Shown: positions 51,700 through 60,100 of the stretch, piece by piece
How the letters are laid out: every line of letters starts with the position of its first letter
How positions within the stretch are numbered: position 1 is the first letter of the stretch
Source: Chryseolinea sp. H1M3-3
GTDB taxonomy: Bacteria; Bacteroidota; Bacteroidia; Cytophagales; Cyclobacteriaceae
Direction of reading: 5' to 3'
DNA length: 64,000 bases
Assembly (NCBI RefSeq): GCF_029360725.1
Contig: NZ_JARKMY010000002.1
Span: 248,001-312,000, forward strand
The notes under the pieces: generated by a model
Told to the model about the DNA's origin: nothing
Databases searched by the model: none
The model's input: only the letters and a program-made list of their open reading frames with translations
Program-made: the position numbers and the translations under genes

Positions 51700-52531
51700 G
51701 CTGATTGAAGGGGAAGGCCTGCCATTTTCCGTCGTGTAAAATGGTCAATGATTTAAATCCAATTTTTTTAAGAACTGCAGCGGTCTCTGGAAATTGGTTG
51801 ATAATATCATCGCGATGATGTGCATCACTGCTGATTGTCACGGGAATATTTTTTTGGAAAAGAATTTCTAAAATCCATGAACTCGGATAGGTTGTCTCTG
51901 ATTTTTTTTGGTAAATACCACGCGTGTTGACTTCAACTATCGCACCACTTGAATGGATTGCATCAATTGTTTTTTTTATTTCATCCTGATACCAGGTGTC
52001 CGCTTCATTGAAAAATTTGCCCCCAACATTTTGCATCTTGATTTTGTCCATGTGCCCTATAATTGACGGACATGCTGTCGTTATCATATTTCGCGTCAAT
52101 TCTAGATATCGTGAAATGGTATCCTTAATATTATTATTAAAGATCTTTTCTAATCCTTCCAGGAAGAGCGCGTGTGATCCGTCTATTTCCCACCCGGTTC
52201 CGTCCGGTAATTTTTCTACAAAATGAACAGAACCAATGGTGTAGTCCAATACATCTTTAAACAGATTAGGAGAAGTTATTCCAGGAATAAAATCAACTTC
52301 CAACCCTTTATAAATTTCTATTTCCCTTGTCGACGCTTTTATTTTTTCTATGCTATTAATATAGTCTTGGAGTCTGTCAGCCTTCATTGTCCAGTGGGTA
52401 GTAAAAGGAACCGGAGCGTGCGAAGAAAAACCAAGGCTCATGATATTTAGGTCTTTTGCTCGCTGAACATAATCCATCAACTCACCTTTTCCGTCGCAGT
52501 AGTTACTGTGTGTATGAAAGTTTGCCCACAT
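51683..52531 (-). CDS. PHP-domain phosphatase (histidinol-phosphatase HisK-like)
   Basis: The 282-residue PHP-family hydrolase has NFHTHSNYCDGKGELMDYVQRA (motif with three metal-binding His/Asp), the GLEVDFIPG motif, GSVHFVEKLPDG, HMDKIK and the C-terminal DAHHRDDIINQFPETAAVLKKIGF. This is the pattern of trinuclear-metal phosphatases such as HisK, which removes phosphate from histidinol phosphate; members may have other substrates. No other his genes are nearby. It overlaps the following DUF5690 gene by 17 bases. ATG 52531 (MWANFHTHSN) is the natural start. Confidence 0.88.
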   Translation of the reverse strand: MWANFHTHSNYCDGKGELMDYVQRAKDLNIMSLGFSSHAPVPFTTHWTMKADRLQDYINSIEKIKASTREIEIYKGLEVDFIPGITSPNLFKDVLDYTIGSVHFVEKLPDGTGWEIDGSHALFLEGLEKIFNNNIKDTISRYLELTRNMITTACPSIIGHMDKIKMQNVGGKFFNEADTWYQDEIKKTIDAIHSSGAIVEVNTRGIYQKKSETTYPSSWILEILFQKNIPVTISSDAHHRDDIINQFPETAAVLKKIGFKSLTILHDGKWQAFPFNQHGIIR

Positions 52532-52612
52532 GGTAATATCAATTTAGACTGTTCGGTAATTAGCAAATTCGAGGTTCAAGTTAGGTGAAGCGCGAAACTT
52601 CTGCTAAAAAAT

Positions 52613-52777
52613 TCAATCATAAATTCCGGACGTGGTCATCGTCTCGTTAAAGGTGAACTCTGTCAATACGAAAAAGTTCATCCACGTTAAAAGAATGTTA
52701 ACAAGAAAAGTCGCTTTTTTATAACGTTCGTCAGATTTTGCTTTGTTGGATTCAGCAACTGTTAATTCTGTTTTCAT
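52613..52777 (-). CDS. Possible 54-residue single-helix membrane peptide
   Basis: Below the usual length cut-off, this minus-strand frame runs from ATG 52777 to TGA at 52613. It encodes a charged N-terminus (MKTELTVAESNKAKSDERYK), one hydrophobic helix (ATFLVNILLTWMNFFVL) and a short polar tail. On the minus strand upstream a TTG, 16 bases and TAATCTTTG (near a -7 box) stand at the right place. It lies 81 bases upstream of the PHP gene in the same direction and may share its transcription. No family recognised; it could be a chance frame or the remnant of a larger gene. Confidence 0.4.
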   Translation of the reverse strand: MKTELTVAESNKAKSDERYKKATFLVNILLTWMNFFVLTEFTFNETMTTSGIYD

Positions 52778-52944
52778 TTATACTTCAAAGATTAATAGAG
52801 GGGTAATGGTCAACTAAACGAAACTTCAAGTCTATTCTTAACCTTTGACCTGCAGTTAAACCACAATAATGGAAAATGACTACGGCCGTGTTGTTTTCTT
52901 TATGGTGAGTTGACCGCGATACACAACCCCAAATCAATTTACTT

Positions 52945-55900
52945 ATGAATCAACCTCTACTAAAGAAAATAATTTCTTTAGGTTCCCAACCACAGCGTGC
53001 GCTCCTTTTTGCAAGTGCATGGCTTCTGTTAATTTGTTCTGCCTATGCGCAGACAAATGTTTCCGGGCGAGTTACATCTGGTGAAGATGAAGCGCCACTG
53101 CCTGGAGTAAACATTCTCGTAAAAGGAACTTCTAATGGTACTATATCCGATGCAGATGGAAAATTTAGCATCGCAGTTCCGTCTGAAGAATCAATTCTTA
53201 TATTTTCTTTTGTAGGCTATCAAGCGCAAGAGCTTTCTGTAGCCGGACGCACTTCTGTTGATGTAGCGTTGGCATCTGATGCAAAACAGCTTTCAGAAGT
53301 TGTGGTTACCGCATTGGGCATCGAGCGCGAAACACGTGATCTTGGTTATGCTGTTCAGGAAATTAATGGTGATGATTTAACGAAAGCACGCGAAACGAAT
53401 ATCGGAAATGCGCTTGCTGGTAAAGTAGCAGGCGTTACGGTTGTTGGCAACCCTAGCGGTATTGGTGGATCATCCCGTATTACTATTCGGGGTGAACGTT
53501 CATTGAATATTAACAAAAATCAACCGCTTTATATCGTAGATGGTGTTCCTATAACGAATGAAATTTTCGGTTCGTCAGGCAGAAATAATCAGGATGTTGA
53601 TTATGGCAATGGTGCAGGGCTTGTAAATTCCGATGATGTGGAATCGCTCACTGTACTAAAGGGCGCAAGTGCAACGGCATTGTATGGATCACGAGGACAA
53701 AACGGAGTTATCATTATTAAAACAAAATCCGGCAAAGGTTCTAAAGGCGCAGGAATTAGTGTAAACACTACCGTCTCGTTTGAAAGCCCGCTACGACTGC
53801 CAGATTATCAGAATGTATATGGACAGGGCCTTAACGGAGAGTTTGGTTTTAAAGATGGTAACGGTGGGGGTGTGCGCGACGGTGTTGATGAAAACTGGGG
53901 CCCTAAAATGGAAGGCCAGTTGCTGCCGCAATTTGATTCACCAACTTCTAACGGCTTACGCGGTGGGGATGTAGGAAATTTGAACACACAAATTGGTCCA
54001 GTAGACTTAGCTGCTCAGCTTGCCGCACGCGGCGAAATTACACCAACACCATTCACTGCGCATCCTGATAACATAAAGGACTTTTTTGAGACAGGTGTGA
54101 CCTATACTCAGAATGTTGCTGTTACGGGCAGCAACGAATTCGGTGATATTCGCGCCTCCTACACATTGCTCGATCAAAAAGGCATGGTGCCTAACACGGA
54201 CTTGAAGAGACACTCTTTTTCACTTTCATCAGGATACAAACTAACCCAGAAACTTCGCATTCAAACCAACGCCAATTATGTGAAGAACCTTAGCGACAAC
54301 CGACCAAACTTGAGTTATGGTACTGAAAATATAATGTATCTGATTAACTGTTGGCTCGGGCGTCAGATTGATCTAAACTCGTTGCGTAACTATTGGCAAG
54401 CAGGCAGAGTTGGTCTTAACCAATTCAACTTCAACTATAACTATCACGATAATCCGTATTTCAATTTATACGAAAATACCAATGGACAGGAAGTTGACCG
54501 GTTGTATGGGAACATTGCAGCGACCTACCATTTTACCGACTGGCTGAGTTTGATGGCTCGCGTAGGAACAGACTATAGCGATGAATTCAGAAACAGAAAA
54601 CGGGCATTCAGCACGCAACGCTATCCATTAGGAAGTTATCGTGAAGAACAAGTTTTTTTACAAGAGACTAACGCAGATTTCTTGCTGAGTTTTAACAAGG
54701 AATTAAATACGGACATAAGTCTTGCAGTAAGCGTAGGAGGTAACGCCATGCGACGCCGCTATAATTTATCTGACATCAGTGCACCTCAATTGACGGCTCC
54801 GGGCATTTACAGCCTGAATAATGCCCGTGTACCGCTTGAGTACTATTCTTTCAGTTCCGAGAAAAGGATTAATAGTTTATATGCTTTTGCACAAGTTGGA
54901 TTCAAGGACTATTTATTTCTAGAGCTAACAGCGCGCAACGACTGGTCTAGTACACTACCTTCAAATAACTGGTCGTATTTTTATCCTTCAGCTTCTTTAA
55001 GCGCAGTAGTATCAGAGATGCTTAATATTACTAGCGGACCATTAAGCTTTGCAAAGGTTAGAGTAGGAGTTGCTGGTGTGGGAAATGATACCGATCCTTA
55101 TCAATTAATTTCAACCTATTCGGCATTAGCACCTGCGCATGGTTTGCCAACGTATTCAGAGTCAGCAGTCATTCAGAACGCTAATTTGAAACCTGAGCAA
55201 AGCCGTTCAATCGAAGTTGGAACGGAGTTGAAATTTTTAGGAGATAGGATTGGTCTTGACTTTACATATTATCAGACACGGAGTGAAAACCAAATCTTAA
55301 ACGTTCCGCTCTCCATAACAAGTGCTTATAGTTCAAGAATCATCAATGCTGGCTTAATTGAGAATAAAGGTATTGAAGCGATGTTGAATCTGATTCCAGT
55401 TCAGTCAGAGAGTGGATTCCAATGGTCCGTTAATTTTAACTTCTCAAGGAATAGAAGCCGGGTGTTGGAGTTATACAAAGATCCGGAGTCAGGACAGGAA
55501 ATTAAGAATTATGTATTGGCAGACCGTTATGTAACGGTGGAAGCCCGCGTAGGGGAACGCATGGGAGATATGTATGGTATCGGCTATCAACGCGTGAGCA
55601 ACGATCCTTCAAGCCCTTATTATGATCCAACCGGAGAACATGTTGGTGAAGTAGTTTACAACAGCCAAGGGAAACCACTTCCTACACCTTCTAAAATGAA
55701 ATTGGGAAATTACAATCCGGATTGGATGGCAGGTATTTATAATACGGTAAGCTTTAAAGGACTTAGCCTTGGCTTCTTGTTTGATATTCGCTACGGCGGA
55801 AAAGTTTACTCGCATACCCAAACCGTTGGTAGAGAAGGTGGCATTATCGAAGAGACACTGGAAGGAAGAGCTAATGGCTATGATCTTACACTCGAAGGGA

Positions 55901-56295
55901 ATGGCGTTATAGGCGATGGCGTTGTTCCTGTAAGAAACGGTGAAGGTACTATAACAGGCTACACGGCAAATGCCACAAAACTCTCTGCTCGCGAGTGGCA
56001 CTCCACCATTACGTTGGGGAGAAGTTTGATTGAAGGCATGATGTATGATGCCTCTTTTGTGAAACTTCGCGAAGTCAAAATTGGATACACCTTGCCAAAT
56101 AAACTGACGCAGCACCTTCCTGTTCGGGATATTAATATTTCATTTGTAGGACGAAATTTATTCTTGTGGACCGATGTTCCACACATCGACCCTGAAACAG
56201 CATCATCCAGCGGTGGTACCATTATTCCAGGAGTAGAATCAGTTGCGATTCCATCTGCTCGCAGCTATGGCTTTAACCTGAGTTTTAAACTTTAA
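52945..56295 (+). CDS. SusC/RagA-type TonB-dependent outer-membrane transporter
   Basis: The 1116-residue protein has a signal peptide (about 1-36, ending YAQ), a CarboxypepD_reg-like domain (38-112: VSGRVTSGEDEAPLPGVNILVKG-type start, then GTISDADGKFSIAV), the TonB-box region near SEVVVTALGIERETRDLGYAV, the plug (about 120-240, with SRITIRGERSLN and PLYIVDGVPITNE) and a 22-strand barrel ending in SFKL. It imports a nutrient across the outer membrane with TonB energy, the SusD partner acting as lid. No anti-sigma (FecR) or ECF sigma gene lies beside it. The ligand is unknown; a phosphodiesterase follows. Confidence 0.95.
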   Translation: MNQPLLKKIISLGSQPQRALLFASAWLLLICSAYAQTNVSGRVTSGEDEAPLPGVNILVKGTSNGTISDADGKFSIAVPSEESILIFSFVGYQAQELSVAGRTSVDVALASDAKQLSEVVVTALGIERETRDLGYAVQEINGDDLTKARETNIGNALAGKVAGVTVVGNPSGIGGSSRITIRGERSLNINKNQPLYIVDGVPITNEIFGSSGRNNQDVDYGNGAGLVNSDDVESLTVLKGASATALYGSRGQNGVIIIKTKSGKGSKGAGISVNTTVSFESPLRLPDYQNVYGQGLNGEFGFKDGNGGGVRDGVDENWGPKMEGQLLPQFDSPTSNGLRGGDVGNLNTQIGPVDLAAQLAARGEITPTPFTAHPDNIKDFFETGVTYTQNVAVTGSNEFGDIRASYTLLDQKGMVPNTDLKRHSFSLSSGYKLTQKLRIQTNANYVKNLSDNRPNLSYGTENIMYLINCWLGRQIDLNSLRNYWQAGRVGLNQFNFNYNYHDNPYFNLYENTNGQEVDRLYGNIAATYHFTDWLSLMARVGTDYSDEFRNRKRAFSTQRYPLGSYREEQVFLQETNADFLLSFNKELNTDISLAVSVGGNAMRRRYNLSDISAPQLTAPGIYSLNNARVPLEYYSFSSEKRINSLYAFAQVGFKDYLFLELTARNDWSSTLPSNNWSYFYPSASLSAVVSEMLNITSGPLSFAKVRVGVAGVGNDTDPYQLISTYSALAPAHGLPTYSESAVIQNANLKPEQSRSIEVGTELKFLGDRIGLDFTYYQTRSENQILNVPLSITSAYSSRIINAGLIENKGIEAMLNLIPVQSESGFQWSVNFNFSRNRSRVLELYKDPESGQEIKNYVLADRYVTVEARVGERMGDMYGIGYQRVSNDPSSPYYDPTGEHVGEVVYNSQGKPLPTPSKMKLGNYNPDWMAGIYNTVSFKGLSLGFLFDIRYGGKVYSHTQTVGREGGIIEETLEGRANGYDLTLEGNGVIGDGVVPVRNGEGTITGYTANATKLSAREWHSTITLGRSLIEGMMYDASFVKLREVKIGYTLPNKLTQHLPVRDINISFVGRNLFLWTDVPHIDPETASSSGGTIIPGVESVAIPSARSYGFNLSFKL

Positions 56296-56350
56296 AATAC
56301 AAAGGTATCTGAGTCAGAAGTAAAAAATTTCTAATGCAAAAACTTTAGTG

Positions 56351-57832
56351 ATGAAAATAATAAATCAATATAAAGCAGGATTACTTGCACTATGTCTTGC
56401 AGGCTGTACAGGTGAATTCGAAGAAGTTAATACAAATCCAAATAGTCCCCTTTCTACAACGCCCAACTTACTATTAACAGGGGTTGAAAGGGATATGATG
56501 AACTCCTTGTTAAATGAAACCTGGGGAATTGGAAATATTGTAATCCAACAAACTGCCAAAAACCAATTTGTGAATGAGGATCGTTATCTATGGGGTGAGT
56601 TGAATTCAATTTGGAATGCTGTCTACGACAACATGCGCGATGTGAATAACATTTTGATTCAGGCCGATGAGACAAATCAACCTAATTACAAGGGTGTCGG
56701 ATTGATCTTGAAGTCATGGATGTTCTCGTTAGCGACAGACTGTTATGGTGATGTGCCGTATACAGATGCAGCCCAAGGAAAAACGGGTATATTGTTTCCC
56801 AGGTATGACACGCAGGAGGAAATATACAATGGCATACTTAGCGATCTTAACGAAGCGAATACACTGTTGAATGGGGCCATCAATGTGAGTGGTGATTTGA
56901 TTTATGGAGGCGATGTCAAAAAATGGAGACGGTTGGCAAATTCCCTTCGGATCCGTTATCTCATGAGAATTTCTGATCGTAGGGATGTGTCAGCAGAACT
57001 CAAAACAATTTTAAACGACCCATCGACATATCCCATCTTTGAAAGCAACGCAGATCATGCCGTTTATTCTTATGTTTCTAGTGCACCGAATCAATTTCCA
57101 TTGTTCTCCACTCGCATTGGATCATTTAATGAGTTTCGCGCCAGCAAGACAATGGTTGATTACTTAGAAAGTGTAAGTGATCCAAGATTGTTTGTGTTTT
57201 TTCGCCCAACACCGGCAACTGAATTAACGGCTTCGACGGACGATGATAAATATGACGGTATTCCTAACGGCCTGGATGATGTTGTTGCCCAGACATACAA
57301 TGGTGGTCAACAATATCAGGCGCGCATCGGACCACTTTTTTATGAGCAGTCAAATTCCCCTAAAGGAATTCAGGTAGCGAAAGGAGTGATCATGACTTAC
57401 GCGGAATTGCAATTCATTTTGGCCGAAGCGAGAGAAAAAAATCTGATAGACATTGGTGACGCGGAAACGTTTTATCTCAACGGCATAAAAGCATCATTCA
57501 ATTATTATGGCATAACACCCGACGCATCCTACTTCGCGCAAGAGAAAGTCACTTATTCAGGAACTACTGAAAATAAATTTGAAAAGATCGGGAATCAAAA
57601 ATGGGTAGCATCATTTTTTCAAGGATTCGAGGCGTGGTTTGACTGGCGCAGAACAGGATATCCTGTTTTACAGCCAGCTGTTGACAATCAAAATGAGGAT
57701 CGAATACCGGTGCGGTTTATTTTCCCCAGGATCGAGCAATCCTTAAATTCAAATAACAGAGAGGCAGCCGTTTCACGGCAGGGTGCTGACGATATTAACA
57801 CAAGAGTTTGGTGGGACGTTAATCCGAATTGA
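56351..57832 (+). CDS. SusD/RagB-family outer-membrane lipoprotein (SusD-like type 2)
   Basis: The 493-residue lipoprotein begins MKIINQYKAGLLALCLAGC (lipobox cysteine at 19) and FEEVNTNPNSP, the signature of SusD-like_2 proteins. The body has the TPR-rich helical pattern (ILKSWMFSLATDCYGDVPYTDAAQG, YAELQFILAEAREKNLI) and a C-terminal part ending VWWDVNPN. It forms the surface lid of SusC and binds the ligand. It follows SusC by 55 bases; a hairpin comes right after it. ATG 56351 starts the lipoprotein signal; the GTG at 56348 is an alternative. Confidence 0.93.
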   Translation: MKIINQYKAGLLALCLAGCTGEFEEVNTNPNSPLSTTPNLLLTGVERDMMNSLLNETWGIGNIVIQQTAKNQFVNEDRYLWGELNSIWNAVYDNMRDVNNILIQADETNQPNYKGVGLILKSWMFSLATDCYGDVPYTDAAQGKTGILFPRYDTQEEIYNGILSDLNEANTLLNGAINVSGDLIYGGDVKKWRRLANSLRIRYLMRISDRRDVSAELKTILNDPSTYPIFESNADHAVYSYVSSAPNQFPLFSTRIGSFNEFRASKTMVDYLESVSDPRLFVFFRPTPATELTASTDDDKYDGIPNGLDDVVAQTYNGGQQYQARIGPLFYEQSNSPKGIQVAKGVIMTYAELQFILAEAREKNLIDIGDAETFYLNGIKASFNYYGITPDASYFAQEKVTYSGTTENKFEKIGNQKWVASFFQGFEAWFDWRRTGYPVLQPAVDNQNEDRIPVRFIFPRIEQSLNSNNREAAVSRQGADDINTRVWWDVNPN

Positions 57833-57840
57833 ACCAAGCA

Positions 57841-57866
57841 GTCAGGAGAATTTTATTTCTCCTGAC
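57841..57866 (+). terminator. Hairpin between susD and the phosphodiesterase gene
   Basis: GTCAGGAGAA at 57841-57850 pairs perfectly with TTCTCCTGAC at 57857-57866 around a 6-base loop, 8 bases after the SusD stop. It is followed by TTATTTG rather than a T tract, so it may attenuate rather than stop transcription. Confidence 0.65.
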
Positions 57867-57947
57867 TTATTTGCTGTCCATTATAAGGTTCTTAATGACA
57901 TTACGTTTAGCAATACATTTTCCTCTTCAAGCCTTTCAATAATTCTC

Positions 57948-59030
57948 ATGAAAAAAATTCTATTTGCTTTAATAATTAGCTGGTCGTCTGTCTCATTCGG
58001 TCAATCATTAAAAACGGAAAATGTCATTTTGATCACGCTCGATGGTATGCGGTGGCAGGAGATTTTTAATGGCGGTGATTCTTCTCTCATGCGCCAGCAG
58101 GTTTACCTTAAAGACGAAAAACTCAGGGAAAAATTTTGGCGCGATGATGCAACGGAAAGACGAAAAGCATTGCTTCCCTTTTTCTGGAACACACTTGCAG
58201 TAAAAGGTCAACTCTATGGAAACAGAGCGTTAGGTTGTAAAGTAAATGTTACCAACAACCAATGGTTTTCTTATCCCGGTTATAGCGAGATACTCACTGG
58301 CCATGCCGACGATGATCGCATCAACAGCAATGACAAACTGTATAATCCCAATGGAACAGTCTTGGAATTTATAAATCAGCAAGCGGCATTCAAGGGTAAG
58401 GTTGCTGCATTTTCTTCGTGGGATGTTTTTCCATATATCATTAATGACAAGCGTAGTGGCGTAGTGGTAAATGGTGGTTTGGTAGAAGCGAAGGGGGATA
58501 AGCTCACGGAAAAAGAGAAAACACTAAACCAGATAATGACAAATATCCCGAACCCTATAACTGGCGTACGGTTGGATGCATTCACATTTTATTATGGGCT
58601 CGAGTACATGAAAAAGAATAAACCACGAGTAATGTATTTTGCGTTTGATGAAACAGATGATTTCGCCCATCAAGGCGAATATGCCGCGTATCTGAATGCC
58701 GCGAATTACACGGATCGTTTTATTGGCGAGTTGTGGAATTATTTGCAGACAGACCCGGTGTACAAAAATAAAACAACAATGATTCTTACCTGCGATCATG
58801 GTCGTGGCGTCAATGCCCAGGAATGGAGACACCATGGTAAAAAAATTGCTGAGGCTGACCAGATCTGGATGGCGGTAATTGGTCCGGACACGCCAGCTAA
58901 GGGAGAAGTAAAAGGTGAATGTCAATATTACCAAAATCAGGTTGCGAAAACCATGGCGTCTTTTTTAGGGCTGAACTATCAAGCCGACAAAAAAGTTGGC
59001 GACGAAGTTTTGTCGATGATGGGAAAATAA
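57948..59030 (+). CDS. Exported alkaline-phosphatase-superfamily phosphodiesterase/pyrophosphatase
   Basis: The 360-residue protein has a signal peptide (MKKILFALIISWSSVSFGQ) and the metal-dependent fold shared by nucleotide pyrophosphatases and phosphodiesterases. The first Asp ligand is in ILITLDGMRWQEIF, the nucleophile (Ser or Thr) lies in WFSYPGYSEILTGHADDDR, and other ligands are in FDETDDFAHQGEY and ILTCDHGRGVNAQEWRHHGKK. It should cleave a phosphate ester or diester in the periplasm or outer membrane. ATG 57948 starts the signal peptide; the in-frame ATG 57783 lies inside susD. It belongs with the SusC/SusD pair. Confidence 0.88.
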   Translation: MKKILFALIISWSSVSFGQSLKTENVILITLDGMRWQEIFNGGDSSLMRQQVYLKDEKLREKFWRDDATERRKALLPFFWNTLAVKGQLYGNRALGCKVNVTNNQWFSYPGYSEILTGHADDDRINSNDKLYNPNGTVLEFINQQAAFKGKVAAFSSWDVFPYIINDKRSGVVVNGGLVEAKGDKLTEKEKTLNQIMTNIPNPITGVRLDAFTFYYGLEYMKKNKPRVMYFAFDETDDFAHQGEYAAYLNAANYTDRFIGELWNYLQTDPVYKNKTTMILTCDHGRGVNAQEWRHHGKKIAEADQIWMAVIGPDTPAKGEVKGECQYYQNQVAKTMASFLGLNYQADKKVGDEVLSMMGK

Positions 59031-59033
59031 TTC

Positions 59034-59121
59034 AAGGCCACAGTTTAAGGTAAAGATCTGCATGTCGCCGATATATACAACTGCTTATCTAGGCGCCAAT
59101 TAAACCTTAAACTGTGACCTT
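59034..59121. repeat. 18-base inverted repeat with 52-base spacer between convergent genes
   Basis: AAGGCCACAGTTTAAGGT at 59034-59051 and ACCTTAAACTGTGACCTT at 59104-59121 match with one mismatch. The spacer itself has CGCC/GGCG segments that could extend the hairpin. It fills the gap between the phosphodiesterase and TonB genes. No T run. Possible bidirectional terminator, mobile-element scar or binding site. Confidence 0.65.
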
Positions 59122-59127
59122 AAAAAT

Positions 59128-59829
59128 CTACCGCACTTCTCCCAGGGAAAAAACAATGGGCTGAACCAACCTGACATTCACTGGCTTACCACGTTGTTTG
59201 CCAGGAGTCCATTTTGTTAAAGCCAGAATGCGTTTCGCTTCTTCATCGCAGCCATGGCCAATTCCCTTTAGTATTTTAAAGTGACTAAGTTGCCCTTTAT
59301 CATTAATCGTAAATTCAACAAACACCTTTCCTTTCACACCCATTCTGGATGCTGGTTTCGGATACTTGATATTCTTGGATAACGTTTCATAAAAAGCGGT
59401 CCATCCTCCAATTGGCTCGGGCATCTTTTCAACTATCCGGAAGGTATCAGGTTCAATAGGTTCAGTAGGAATATCCAGCCTTCCAAGTCCGAAGTCAGGT
59501 GGCTCGGCTCCCTGATCTGGTGGGGCCAGCGTCTCATCGGTTTCCCTACCTGCATTTTCTACTGCTGTAAAATTATTCAGAACGGGTATAACAGGTTTTA
59601 CTGGAAGTGGTTTGGGAGCCTCTATTTTCTTAAACGTTGTTACTCGCGGGTCATCATAAGTGAATATTTCGGCATTCGTTGTTTCTAATGAAATATAATC
59701 ATTAGGTCTAACAGAAACTTTCCATTTGAAAGCAGAGATAACAAGAATTAAACTCACGATGAGACCCACGTTTAGCAGCACACCACGTTTCTGGTGTACA
59801 TCATACTTCGGATTTTTCTTAGGTTCCAT
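59128..59829 (-). CDS. TonB-family energy transducer
   Basis: The 233-residue protein has a short cytoplasmic start, one transmembrane helix (about 16-33, GVLLNVGLIVSLILVISAFKW), a linker with proline-rich repeats (PKPLPVKPVIPVLN; IPTEPIEPDTFRIVEKMPEP) and a C-terminal TonB domain (about 150-230: VKGKVFVEFTINDKGQLSHF, GCDEEAKRILALTKWTPGKQ). It carries energy from ExbBD to outer-membrane receptors such as the nearby SusC. No exbB/exbD lie alongside. Family is secure. Confidence 0.92.
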   Translation of the reverse strand: MEPKKNPKYDVHQKRGVLLNVGLIVSLILVISAFKWKVSVRPNDYISLETTNAEIFTYDDPRVTTFKKIEAPKPLPVKPVIPVLNNFTAVENAGRETDETLAPPDQGAEPPDFGLGRLDIPTEPIEPDTFRIVEKMPEPIGGWTAFYETLSKNIKYPKPASRMGVKGKVFVEFTINDKGQLSHFKILKGIGHGCDEEAKRILALTKWTPGKQRGKPVNVRLVQPIVFSLGEVR

Positions 59830-60058
59830 AATTTTAAGGTTTAGGTAAAATATTTGGAACCGCGCGGTCAGGCGTTATAGCGCCATAAACATGTTTGAGA
59901 TTAGAATGCCAGCTACTTCATTTCGTCACATCTCATTCAGTAAATTCCTTTTTCAAGTCTCGAACACTGAATAATAAAAAACTTTACGCTCTCCCGGCAG
60001 ATCGTTAATTTCGTAACAGAGCAGGATAAGTTTACGCACACAAACCAGGATCTTTGCT
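59830..60058. other. Divergent gap between TonB and the GH172 gene
   Basis: The 229 bases hold a TAATTTCG box (60006-60013, TAnnTTTG with one change) toward the GH172 gene and no small gene. The TonB promoter was not recognised. Confidence 0.35.
60006..60013 (+). promoter_or_regulatory. Candidate -7 promoter box for the GH172 gene
   Basis: TAATTTCG differs from TAnnTTTG by one base and lies about 88 bases before ATG 60101. The CACTTCAA repeat run falls in the leader that would result. Confidence 0.35.
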
Positions 60059-60094
60059 CACTTCAACACTTCGAACTTCAACACTTCAACACTT
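60059..60094 (+). repeat. Short tandem CACTTCAA-type repeats before the GH172 gene
   Basis: About four and a half copies of an 8-base unit (CACTTCAA, CACTTCGAA, CTTCAA, CACTTCAA, CACTTT) lie 7 bases before ATG 60101. A shorter relative, CACTTCAACACTTCT, occurs before menA at 7012-7026. Unknown role; slippage could change the leader length. Confidence 0.5.
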
Positions 60095-60100
60095 TCTAAC

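Noticed and set aside
55609-56115. Minus-strand frame of 168 codons over SusC
   Set aside because: Antisense to the end of a confident SusC gene, with no signal peptide or motif.
58524-58934. Minus-strand frame of 136 codons over the phosphodiesterase
   Set aside because: Antisense shadow of a confident gene.
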